The notes under the pieces: generated by a model
The model's input: the letters and a program-made list of their open reading frames with translations, nothing else
The model's database searches: none
Told to the model about the DNA's origin: nothing
Position numbers and translations under genes: made by a program
Shown here: piece after piece, positions 46,590-56,312 of the stretch
Layout: each line of letters starts with the position of its first letter
Position numbering within the stretch: the first letter of the stretch is position 1
Origin: Agapanthus africanus
Lineage: Eukaryota; Streptophyta; Magnoliopsida; Asparagales; Amaryllidaceae
Direction of reading: 5' to 3'
NCBI GenBank assembly: GCA_030015575.1
Contig: JASDDO010000024.1
Span: 221,856,996-221,920,995 of the forward strand
Length of the DNA: 64,000 nucleotides

Positions 46590-47655
46590 CTTGATCCGTC
46601 TCCGAGATGGAGTGTCTGTAGTAGACATTTCTCTGGCCCAGAGTAATTTGGTAGACGTTTCCTCGGCACGGAGTGTCTGTTGTCGGACGTTTCCCCGATG
46701 CAGAGTGTTGCTGGTTGACGTGTCCCCGGCACGGAGTGTCTGCTTGACGTTTCCCCAGCACGGAGTGTCGCTGTCGGAAGTTTCCCTGATGCGGAGTGTC
46801 TGTGTTGGACGTTTCCCCGATGCAGAGTGTCGCTGGTTGACGTGTCCCCGGCACGGAGTGTCGCTGATCGACTTTTCCCCAGCGCGGAGTGTCGGGTTTA
46901 CTTTTCCTCGGCACGGAGTGTCGCTGATCGACTTTTCCCCGGCGCGGAGTGTCGGTGGTTGACTTTTCCCCGGCACGAAGTGTCGCTGATCGACTTTTCC
47001 CCGGCGCGGAGTGTCGCTGATCGACTTTTCCCCGACGCGGAGTGTCGCTGGTTGACTTTTCCCCGGCGCGGAGTGTCGCTGATCGACTTTTCCCCGGCGC
47101 GGAGTGTCGGGTTGACTTTTCCCCGGCACGGAGTGTCGCTGATCGACTTTTTCCCGGCACGGAGTGTCACTGGTTGACTTTTCCCCGGCACGGAGTGTCG
47201 CTGATCGACTTTTCCCCGGCGCGGAGTGTCGCTGGTAGACGTTTCCCCGAGACGGAGTGCCTGTGGTAGGACGTTTCCCCGATACGGCATGCCTGTTGTA
47301 GGTCGTATCCCCGAGATGGAGTGCCTATGGTAGGACGTTTCCCCGAGACGGAGTGCCTGTTGTAGGGCGTATCCCCGATACGGAGTGCCTATGGTAGGAC
47401 GTTTCCCCGACACAGAGTGCCTGTTGTAGGGCATATCCCCGAGACGGAGTGCCTGTGGTAGGACGTTTCTCCGATACGGAGTGCCTGTGGTAGGGCGTAT
47501 CCCCGAGACGGAGTGTCTGTGGTAAGATGTTTCCCCGATACGGAGTACCTGTGGTAGGGCGTATCCCCGAGACGGAGTGCCTGTGGTAGGACGTTTCCCC
47601 GATACGGAGTGCCTGTGGCAGGGCGTATCCCCGAGACGGAGTGTCTGTTGTCCGA
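46590..47655 (-). repeat. 31-33-bp tandem array, Tat-3 3' region
   Basis: Over 30 units. The first two thirds follow CGGAGTGTCGCTGATCGACT-type units ending TTTTCCCCGGCG (31 bp); from about 47240 the unit is GGAGTGCCTGTGGTAGGACG-type (32 bp). Unit variants are interspersed. Because 31 is not a multiple of three and the unit lacks stops, long ORFs (up to 310 codons on -) run through it with a 31-residue repeat. They are not evidence of a protein. Confidence 0.88.
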
Positions 47656-47950
47656 CGCAGAGGTCGATGTTGGAATTGGTTGGTTGGATTTGTTTGATTT
47701 GAGTCGACATCAGCATCGCTGCACTGGAATATAGTACCAGGAGCGAATCATCATTTGTCATTGAGAGAATTTTGGGATTGGTATTTTTGTCGGCATCTGC
47801 ATTGCTGCACTGGAATAATGCCAGGAGCAACTCATCATTTGCCCCGAGAGGATTTGGGAATTAGGATTTTTGTTTGGCATCTGCATTGCTGCACTGGAAT
47901 AATGCCAGGAGCAACTCATCATTTGCCCCGAGAGGATTTGGAAATTGGTG

Positions 47951-48170
47951 GCTTAGGAGACAGGTTTAGATGCCTATCACCTAAGGCTTTTCAATTTTGT
48001 GAGCCGTAAGGGTCTCATAAAGCATTTTCTCCCTACGGGTCGTAAGGATCCCGTAGGTGTGTTTTCTCCTTAGGAGTCGTGGGGACTCCTAAATGTGTTG
48101 CTCCTTGGTGAGTCGTAGGGATCTCACGTGGGAATTTTCTTCTCACAAAGTCGAGAGGACTTTGTGAGTG
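47951..48170 (-). repeat. Hairpin array 1, Tat-3 3' region
   Basis: Perfect inverted repeats: CCTACGGG/CCCGTAGG (48032-48057), TTAGGAGTC/GACTCCTAA (48070-48092, loop GTGGG) and CTCACAAAGTC/GACTTTGTGAG (48142-48168). Weaker ones lie at 47998-48020 and 48108-48127. Spacers are TTTTCTCC-like. Same design as 1970-2370. Confidence 0.8.
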
Positions 48171-48588
48171 TATTTCATCTCTTTTTCACGAGTTTGCGTC
48201 CTTTCGGGTTTTCACAAACTCGCCGGCAGTCCTGCTGTTTTTACTCACGGAGCCCTTTCGGGTTTTCATCCGTGCCCATTTTGCTTGTGGACATACCTTT
48301 TTTTGATTCTTTTTATTTTATTATTTTTGGAGAGATTGGGATTGTTTAATGCCCGTGGATTGTATACGGTTTTGCAGGATGTATGATCCAGACCGTAGGG
48401 CCGGGAGAATTTTGAGAAATTGGATTTTGGTTGGCGTCTGCATCGCTGCACTGGAATATGGTACCAAGAGCGACTCATCATTCGCCGTTGGGGTATAGGA
48501 GTTGGAATTTGGTTGGCGTCTGCATCGCTGCACTGGAATGTAGTACCAGGAGCGACTCATCATTCGCCGTTAGGGTATGGGGAGCGAT
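48170..48588 (-). other. Tat-3 3' non-coding, duplicated 'ctgcatcgctgcactggaat' block
   Basis: The block 'tctgcatcgctgcactgg', then 'aat...accaggagcgactcatcattcgcc' occurs near 47710-47750, 47800-47860, 47880-47925, 48435-48485, 48510-48570 and 48975-49030. No gene. The same kind of block is in the Tat-1 3' region near 1850-1900. Confidence 0.65.
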
Positions 48589-48810
48589 GGCTTAGGAGAC
48601 GGGTTTAGGTCCCTATCGCCTAAGGCTTTTCAATTTTATGGGTCGTGAGGGTCCCATAAAAGCATTTTCTCCCTGCGAGTCGTAAGGATCCCGTAGGTGT
48701 ATTTTCTCCTTAGGAGTCGTGAGGACTCCTAAGTGTGTTTTTCCTTCGTAAGTCATAAGGATCCCACAAAGGTTTGTTCTCCTCATGTATCGTGAGGACA
48801 CATGAGTGGG
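48589..48810 (-). repeat. Hairpin array 2, Tat-3 3' region
   Basis: A second copy of the block: TTTTATGGG/CCCATAAAA (48634-48661), TTAGGAGTC/GACTCCTAA (48710-48732, loop GTGAG) and CTCATGT/ACATGAG (48782-48806), with imperfect ones between. Corresponding hairpins in array 1 have different stems. Confidence 0.8.
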
Positions 48811-49252
48811 TCTTCTCAATGGAGCATGATTCCACAGGCGGAGACCAGCCGCGTAACTGGTGATTGCGGTGGGGCATGTGTATTCTGAGAATTATTTGAG
48901 CCCGTGGATTGTATACGGCAGTCAATTTGGGGACTGGCCGTAGGGCAGGAAGAATTTTGGAAAATTGGATTTTGGTTGGCTTCTGCATCGCTGCACTGGA
49001 ATATGGTACCAGGAGCGACTCATCATTCGCCGTTGTATTGTTTTTTTTGTTTTTGTTTTTTTTGTTTTTTTTTTGTTTTACCGCGATTGCTCTATCATTT
49101 CAGCTTTTCTTATCGCGAAGATCGCGATTGCCCTATCATTTCGGCTTTTATTCGCGGTTGCCCCATCATTTCGGCTTTTCTTTATTTTTCTTTTATTTAC
49201 ACTTTTTTTTTACATTCCCAGTTTAACGACTTAGAGGTCGACTGTTCCCAGT

Positions 49253-49621
49253 TTAATGACGTGGTGGTCGATTGTTCCCAGAGAAAGACAGGTGTTTGAG
49301 AGAATCAGGTCCCTGAAGGACTTCGGTCCCCGTATGTATGAAATTGGCGGTCGCAGCTTGATTGTTTGTTAACACGCCAGGGGACAATGATATTTCTCCC
49401 GCCTTATATTGTTTCTCGACCCAATCCTTGAAGATGCAACAGTCTTCAATAGTGTGCCCCAGCACTCGGTGGTATGGGTAAAAGTTAGGATGATCGGTCA
49501 TGTTCGCTTCACTTAGCCTTCTTGGTTCTGGTAGCCGCAGGCTATTCTTCAAAGCATCTTTAAAAATTTTATGGACCTTGTCCCTTCGGAATGAGTAGAC
49601 CTTATTTCTTCTTTCCTCCAA
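49253..49621 (-). pseudogene. Tat-3 Gag C-terminal segment with knuckle remnant
   Basis: Contains HPNFYPYHRVLGHTIEDCCIFKDW; the first knuckle Cys is Tyr. It ends near GNNRPPRH. It is the last coding-like piece before the 3' repeats, so the element stops after Gag. Confidence 0.65.
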
Positions 49622-49720
49622 AGTTGGCTCTCGAGACTGGTCAGCTTTTGCTCCGCCCGTTCTCTGCTTATTTGGAGAATCGGTGATGTTAGAACTTCCG
49701 CCTTTTCGGTTGTCGTCCCT

Positions 49721-50350
49721 CTAAGGTTTCGGTCTGTTTGTGAACAGAAGATCCTGAGCGGACTCGGGCTTTGAGCGTTCCAACGTTTGGACTTTTTTGG
49801 TCAGCTCTTGGAATGTTTTGAGACCCGCGGTACATAGAAACGGGGCCATCCAATTGTTGAGATTTCCGACGAGGAGACTGACAGATTGGTCCTGCTCTAT
49901 CGGCGGTTCGCATTTGACGGAGAGATTGCGCCATCGGGTTATAAAATCCGTGCTGCTTTCGTCGCTCTTAGGCTTGGTCCTTACGAGCTCGGCAATGGTA
50001 ATCTTATCGCTGACGCTCATGAACCTCTGCCGAAACAGAGACTCCATTTGGACAAAAGTTGTGACGGAGCCATCCGGTATGCTCGCGTATCAGTCGAAAG
50101 CAACATTGGTCAAGCTATTAACGAACTGGCGGAGGAGAAGCGCATCATTGCCCCCAGTATTCCCGCATGAGGCTTTGAAGTGGGCGATATGCTGATTTGC
50201 ATTTCCCGTCCCATCGAATCTTCCGAATTTTGGGATGACATAGCCGCTAGGAAATTCTACCACATCATACTGAGCAGGATATGGTATCCCACTACTGCTG
50301 ATATCTTTTTGCGCTTCGGCTTCGGCCACCAAATTTGACTTTGCTGGCAA
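49721..50350 (-). pseudogene. Tat-3 Gag capsid-like domain
   Basis: Two same-type pieces: 50350-50090 with YVIPKFGRFDGTGNANQHIAHF and CGNTGGNDALLLRQFVNSL, and 50047-49721 with ESLFRQRFMS and DFITRWRNLSVKCEPP. The frame breaks between them (about 50050-50090). Retrotrans_gag core, as in Tat-1 and Tat-2. Confidence 0.78.
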
Positions 50351-51032
50351 CCAAATCCATGATTTGATCTTGAGTTAGCGGGCTACTGTCATCGGTAGCC
50401 AAGACATTTCCCGAGATAGGATGCGACTGGTTTTCATGTAGTTCGCCCACTTTTGGATTTGAGGGAATAGGCATCGGCTGCTTTGGGACACCATTTCCCG
50501 GTTCACGAGCAGAGGCCTCCGCTTGATTGGGCGGGTGAGAGGCAAGTCGGGCCGTGAGCTGCATCACGACATTCGTCAAGTCATCGATTTTGGAGTAGAG
50601 TTTGTCCAGCTCGTTGTCTTTGTTTCTGAGCTGCTTTCGGAGCTCTTGAAGCAGCTCTTGTTCCGCGGTTCTGGGGCAGAAAGTCGGCTCTTCTTCGCTT
50701 TCCGAGCCCGACTCCTCATGGTCCGAAGGGTCTTTCTGCCCATCATCCTCATCGAGAGGGTCTTCATCACCCAGCAGAGGCGGCTGTTCTTGGGAAGCGG
50801 CCACCGCATTCAAGCCAGATTGGATTTGGGATGTAGTGGCCCCGTCCTTGCTCTTGCTACGCGTGCCCACCATGTAGACAGTGTGGACCTCATATCCAGT
50901 CGTCTCTTTCTCACTAGCGGGGAGCTTAGAGAAGACACCCGATCGAGCAGGTGTCGAGGGCACCGCTGGAGCTTGCTCGGGACGCGTTGTAGCTTTGTTG
51001 GTGTTGATGGCCTTGCCCCCAGCTGGGGCCAA
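50292..51032 (-). pseudogene. Tat-3 Gag N-terminal domain
   Basis: 246 codons open. Contains YEVHTVYMVGTRSKSKDG, an acidic part (DEDPLDEDDGQKDPSDHEESGSESEEE), a coiled-coil-like helix (ELLQELRKQLRNKDNELDKL YSKIDDL) and TQDQIMDLVASKVKFG leading into the capsid part. No SVFxRL repeats except a GVFSKLP-like variant near residue 33. Confidence 0.65.
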
Positions 51033-51038
51033 GGAAAG

Positions 51039-51290
51039 TCATTCAGAAACCGACTTGCGTTTGGGTTGGGGCGTCCTTGAGATCACCACATTTGGTCTCC
51101 TGCCTTTCGAGACCGGTTTGTCTGTTGCTGGAGCTTGAGGAGCTGGAATGGCGTTAGCTGGCAAGAACAGAATAGAGCCGAACTGTAGCAGCGGCTCCTC
51201 CCACTGTCGCCCAAGACTGGCCGGGAGGACTGTTCTGGAATCCATCTTCATCGTGTATGAGATGGGAGCTGAGTTCATCTTTGGAGACAT
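51039..51290 (-). pseudogene. Tat-3 Gag extreme N-terminus
   Basis: Short frame upstream of 51032 that ends before it; begins MSPKMNSAPISYTM. It is the first coding-like piece after the primer site, so a start codon near 51290 is plausible. The equivalent pieces in Tat-1 and Tat-2 also begin with variable sequence. Confidence 0.5.
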
Positions 51291-51409
51291 CGTTGAGAGG
51301 TGATTGCTTGAAAACCTGCATGAAAGGGCATTATTTTAGTATAAATATCGATATGTATATTGATTGAGTTCGCATGAATGCTTAACCCGAAATATGGGAG
51401 GAGAGATTC

Positions 51410-51427
51410 GTCCCACCGGACGTGCCA
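51410..51427 (-). other. Tat-3 primer-binding site
   Basis: The - strand reads TGGCACGTCCGGTGGGAC; spacer gattc to the LTR, as in Tat-1 and Tat-2. Confidence 0.78.
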
Positions 51428-51432
51428 GAATC

Positions 51433-53211
51433 TGTAGGGTGTTTTTCGTCACCTCATTGAGATGGGAATACGCGCGCGGTTGTCAGGCGCATTATAGATT
51501 CCCCCTGCCTGGGGTAGGCCGGGGTTTAATGATTATGGGGATTCGAATCTCCGGCAGCCGCGGACTAAGCTACCGTTAATTACCCCCCGCCTTTGGGGCG
51601 AGGGAACCTCCGATTAACGGGTTAAACTGGTCATGCGAACTCAATGTGTAGTGTACGTGCGTTGTGTTTTGAAAGGGGGTTTTGGATATATCGGGAGCCA
51701 CGCAGGGTTTTTACGGGGGTCCCGCTATCCGGATAGCGGGCTGGAGGTCAAGGGGGTTAGCAGCCCCTTTGCGGGGTGCGGGATGCGGGGCAGCACCCCG
51801 TTAGAAATTTTTTTTCTAACAGGGACAGTGTCGTGGAGCACGTGTGTGTGCAAATATGTATACATATGTATATGTATATATATATATATATACACACACA
51901 TAAGGAAAAAAAGAGAGGGGGAAAAGACATCCAAAAGATGCGTGGGGGCAGCACCTTGGGCGCTGTGCGCCTAGGTGCTGTGCGCTCAGGCGCTAGAGTG
52001 CCACGTGTCGGCACGTGGGTGCTCTGCGCTTGAGCGCTGGGCGCTTGAGCGCAAGTGCGCCATGTGTCGGCACGGGGGCGACTTGCGCTTGAGCGCCTGC
52101 GCTGGAGCGCAAGCGCGCCACGTGTCGGCACGGGGGAGACTTGCGCTTGCGCTTGATCGCAAGTGCGCTACGTGTCGGCCCGGGGGCGATTTGCACCTGA
52201 GCGCTTGCGCTCGAGCGCAAGCGCGCCACGTGTCGGCACGGGGGAGACTTGCGCTCGAGCGCTTGCGCTTGGGCGCAAGCACGCCACGTGTCTGCACCGG
52301 GACGACTTGCACTCCAGCGCTTACGCTTGAACGATAGCGCGCCACGTGTCGGCACCGGGGCGACTTGCGCTTGAGCGCAAGCGTGCCACGTGTCGGCACG
52401 TGGGCGACTTGCGCTCGGGCACTTGCGCTTGAGCGCAAGCGCACCACGTGTCGGCACGCGGGCGCTCTGCGCTTGAGCGCCGGCGAGAAAAAGAGGCTTT
52501 TAGCCTAAGAAACAGAAGCTACGCTTAAGAAAGGAAATATTTGTTGTTATATATATATGTGTGTTATGGAGTTAAAACTCCTAGGACGTTTTGACGCTGA
52601 TGAAGGGGGTTCTTCTTCTTCCTCCTGTTGTTTGGCCGGATCTTGAAGATCAAGAAGTAGGAGATTTTAAAAATCACTCCTTTTTGAGATCTGATGGGAG
52701 ATCTGAGTTCCCCTTTGTGGGTTTTGTGGTGGAAAACTACTTAGTTTTGGAAGAGAAAGAGTAAAACTCTTGATTTAATTCAAAAGAAATGAGAAGATTT
52801 AGAACCTTAGAGAAGGAGAAGGAGGCACAAAGAACCCTAGGTTTTTTTGAGGGGAATGAAGAGGTTTTTTTATTCATCATCATGTTGCCTTTTATAGGCT
52901 TACATATTTACATATAGCCTCTTAGGCTTTACAAAAATGGCATTTAACCATCCCATGGCTCATGTGCCATTTCATTTTTGCACATAAGCCATGGGCTTAC
53001 AAAATATTGGCTTTGTGCCCATTTTGTTTACATTCATGCATAAACAATTACATAAAAATTATTTATTACATGATTTTATTGTTGGCATGGGGAGGCTGGT
53101 TGCGGGCTCGACTTGGGCATGGGCCCGCTTGACCTGGGCTTGGGCCCACCTGGCTTGGGGTTGACTTTGATTTTGACTTGGTCAACCGAGGTGTAAATTT
53201 TTACCCCAACA
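51433..53211 (-). mobile_element. Tat-3 5' LTR (1779 bp)
   Basis: Unbroken copy; TGTAGGGTG...CCCCAACA on +. TATA box on - (CTATAAAAGG) at 52889-52898, so U3 is about 320 bp and the rest (about 1.4 kb) is transcribed. Includes the GCCACGTGTC array at 51960-52490 and a CA/TA run near 51850-51900. Confidence 0.88.
51960..52490 (-). repeat. GC-rich minisatellite with GCCACGTGTC, Tat-3 right LTR
   Basis: Parallel to 34990-35520 but with different unit order and small deletions. GCCACGTGTC (or one-base variants) occurs about nine times. ORFs up to 154 codons cross it in several frames and are repeat artefacts. Confidence 0.85.
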
Positions 53212-53673
53212 ATTGTGATTTGTTAAGGTTTTCAAGTGAAAGGAGAAATGAAAGGAGACTTACAATGAAGAAGGATTTTGGATTTTCCTTAACGGGTAAA
53301 AGATTCCTTGATTTGATCTAGATGATGTGTGTGTGGGATCTTCCTTCTCCTTCGCTTGAGTCATTGGCTAGGAATTTCAGATCGGAGGTGAAGAAGAGGC
53401 AGAGAAGGAAGAGAAATTCAAAGTTGAGAAAAAGAATACGGAAGTAGAAGGGATGATGATATCAAACAAGATCAGTCTTTAAGCCTCTTTAATTCTTTTA
53501 GAAGTATATTTCATGGAGCCGCCATGAAAGAGGAGAAGAGGCTTATTCAAGGTTTGGTGGGGAATGAAAAATTGTTTCATAATAGCCATACCTTATGCTC
53601 TGAAGAAACTGTTCCCGGCCGATCACATTCTTTTATAGACCCTAGAATGCTTTTGGGCCAATGTATTTGCACC
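53212..53673 (-). mobile_element. T2: chromovirus-like LTR, second part
   Basis: Follows Tat-3. A TATA box on - (GTCTATAAAAG) at 53630-53639 places the promoter of T2 here, in sense orientation matching its end at 31969. Cut by the MULE at about 53674. No gene. Confidence 0.6.
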
Positions 53674-54010
53674 GGACAATTTATTTTAGTAAACCACATT
53701 TAAATAATAACTATATAAAAAACCAATTTAAAAAATAATTACAAAAAGAGACCATTTTTTATCTCGTGGGCGCTACGTCAGCGCCAGCTCAGCGTTAGCG
53801 CTGGCGTGAAATAAAAAAAATTTAGGGACACAATTTCAAACGGCGCCAATAATATTTGTGTGGGGCGCAATTTCAAACTGCGCCCTTTACATTTGTATGG
53901 GGCGCAGTTTGAAGTACGCCCCATACAAATGTTATAGGTGTAGTTTTAAACTGCGACCATAAAAATTTTAGTCAGAAATAATTGGGCGCACTTTCAAAGT
54001 GCGCCCATTC
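53674..54010. repeat. MULE left TIR with palindromic sub-repeats
   Basis: The outer 110-150 bp pair with the right end. Inside, three to four units contain arms such as GGCGCARTTT and AAACTGCGCC separated by 'ctttacatttgtatggg' spacers. Ends at a 'gggcgcactttcaaagtgcgccc' type palindrome near 53985. Confidence 0.78.
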
Positions 54011-54059
54011 CCTTACTTAAAACGTCGCTATCTATCCACTTTTTCACTTCACTCTCATC

Positions 54060-54155
54060 TCTCTCTCTCTCTTGGGCGCTCTTTCTCTGGTACTCGATCT
54101 CTCTCCCTCTTTGCTCTATTAACCTCTCTCTCTCACACACAATCTTTCTCCCTCT

Positions 54156-54191
<36 letters not shown>

Positions 54192-54195
54192 CCTT
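54060..54195 (+). repeat. (CT)n-rich leader
   Basis: Long CT runs directly inside the left TIR, upstream of the transposase. A similar CT-rich tract (GA on +) lies inside the right TIR (63173-63310). Such tracts are usual in 5' leaders of plant genes. Confidence 0.7.
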
Positions 54196-54596
54196 CCCCG
54201 GGATCTCTCCCGCTCACTCAGGTTTCTCGATCTCAGTCTCTCGCTTGTGCAGGTTTAGGTGAAAATTGATGGACGAACAATCGTCTTCATTCTCGCCATC
54301 ATCATCACCACTGTGAGCATCTCGAAGGTTAGCTAAACCCTAATTTTATTTAAAAATAATTCAAAAAAAAATTGGTTAAAATTTTGTATTGGGTAAGCAA
54401 TTCGAACAAATTAGGTATATAATTTTATTATAACGGATCAATGAATAAGATACAAGTTCTTGCAACTTATTACATACTATAAATATGGATTTTATTATAA
54501 TTTTATATAATTAATTGAGTATAATTGTGAAGATAAATAAGTTGATTTTTTGATGAGAACTCTCAAAATGTGTCAATATTTCCGACAGCTGGAAAA

Positions 54597-56312
54597 ATGA
54601 CGGATAATTACATCCATCTAGTTTGCTGTTTCGGTGGACAATTAACAATTGGAAAAAATAAATATTCCTGAATATGTTGGTGGAAAAGCTAAGATGACTA
54701 GAATCAAGAAATATAGCACATATAACGAGTTGTGCCAAGTAGTGTACAAACCTACCAAAATCAATCCATTAGAGTTCAATATCTTCTTAATATGCAAATG
54801 GCCGACGGAGCATGAATATACCGCCATTAAAGTATCCGATGATGAGGATACACAAGTCATGCTTGTATCGGAATCGAAATCGATCGAGCTGTTTGTGAAG
54901 AAGGAGATAGTGACATCCGTTCAACTGTCCGAACCTTATTCTGAAGTGTTTGATCCTTCTTTTCGAGCATCCGAGCAATATCCACAAGGAGAAATGACAT
55001 GCATGCTTAATATAAATGCTGATTCTACCGGATTTATGTCCCCCACCAAGGATGAACAGTATATAGATAAAAATTGCGTAGATGGAAGGCACATCAAGCG
55101 GGACGCCAGTGAATTGACAGTTTACGAAGTAAGTATTATCTTGTATATCTTTATACCGCATGTACATTTAGCGGATCACTATTTATTGATAGTGGAGGTA
55201 TGCTATAGTTACTAAGTATTCATAAATTTTTGTGCAGTTCTTATACACCACCGTCCGGTTATAATTGTATGTCGCCGCCAACCTTTGGTTTTAATTGCAT
55301 GCTAGCGCCAAGTTTCAGCTTAAATATTATGTCAAAAATACTGACCACATGCAGTCATACAATTTGGAATACAGTATGGGATGGACACCGTTTGCAGACA
55401 ATAGGTCGGGATTTCGTCGGTATGAAGCCAGAACATCAAGTACCATGCAAGTCCCCAATGTTAGTTCCACACATCCAATCAATATACCGCTACGGATCCA
55501 GTGGTGTTGGAACATAATGGAGATGAAAGTGATGATGAGGAGGAGGACGAGGATGAGATTCAAGCACAAGACAGCATGCGAATTGCACATGTCCTTACCG
55601 ATGAGAATGAAAGGCAGTGGATTACTAATTCATGTATTAACAATGACTTCGTTGAATTTGAAGATCCACTTGCCGATAACATGACAGATGCTCACATATT
55701 ATCTACATCAGTAATGGAGAATATCAACTTTCGTACGGATAAGCTTTCGGCAGTCGATATTGAAAGTGGGTTGAAGGTCGGCGATTTGTTTGAGAATAAG
55801 GAGAAGTTAATTCAGGCAGTCAGCGTTTGGTCAATTAAACACAAATTTTCTTTTAAACCAATCAAGACTAACACGACCAAGTACACCGTCATTTGTAAAA
55901 CAGACGCGAACTGCCCATGGAGGTTTCATGCAAATATCTCAAAGAAATCACCGACAAGATTCTGGTAGATAAAGAAGTATGCGGGTAATTATACTTGTGT
56001 GAATCCTGTAGTGAATTCAAATCATAAACATGCCACTTCTACATTCATATGTAACAAGATATTGTCTTTTGTGAAAACGGATATTGATTTGACTCCCAAA
56101 ACGATTCAAGTGCTTATAAAAGATACATTATTCATTGAAATAAATTATATGAAGGCATGAAATGCATTGAACAGGGCATTGTCTAAAATATACGGAGATT
56201 GGGAAGATTCGTATGAACATTTGCAACAATATCTTGCCGCCATCAAATTTACTAACCCCGGGACTGTCTTCATGATAACAATCGACATTTCAAATACAGA
56301 AAGAATGGGAAT
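54597..56312 (+). pseudogene. MULE transposase, 5' part
   Basis: Begins near ATG 54597 (TDNYIHLVCCFGGQ), with a frameshift near 54650. Then PEYVGGKAKMTRIKKYSTYNEL, a segment like the PB1-type N-terminus of plant MULE proteins. An intron is likely at 55129-55237 (gtaagt...tgtgcag), though the joined frame is again shifted. An acidic linker (DESDDEEEDEDE) leads to the MuDR-type DNA-binding region LKVGDLFENKEKLIQAVSVW (about 55770-55965), with a conserved Cys in CPWRFHA. Stops at about 55966 (tag) and 56158 (tga, in place of a conserved Trp). S2 splits the gene after 56312. The transposase would bind the TIRs and cut. Confidence 0.82.
55129..55237 (+). other. Probable intron of the MULE transposase
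   Basis: Donor GTAAGT at 55129, acceptor TGTGCAG ending 55237; 109 bp, AT-rich. Confidence 0.45.

Larger units (their letters stand above)
34478..53211 (-). mobile_element. Tat-3: gag-only Tat-type element, split by C2
   Basis: LTRs 34478-35788 plus 45964-46447 (left, split) and 51433-53211 (right). Without C2 it is about 8.56 kb. The interior (46448-51432) holds the Gag region and 3' repeats but no protease, RT or integrase, so it needs another element to move. Flanks are attat (34473-34477) and attgt (53212-53216), one mismatch, consistent with an aged duplication. Polypurine tract and primer site are present. Confidence 0.85.

Noticed and set aside
46312..47830. Long ORFs of up to 310 codons on - with a 31-residue repeat
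   Set aside because: They arise because the 31-bp unit has no stop in any frame; open frames occur in several frames and on both strands, and no family matches.
46590..48810. CRISPR-like appearance of regularly spaced repeats
   Set aside because: Plant nuclear retrotransposon context, no spacers of constant length, no cas genes.
55230..55517. Repeated GYN/GFN/SLN protein segment as a separate gene
   Set aside because: It is part of the MULE transposase between the intron and the acidic linker, only in a shifted frame.
54787..55590. ORFs on - within the MULE transposase
   Set aside because: Antisense shadows of the transposase and its acidic linker.
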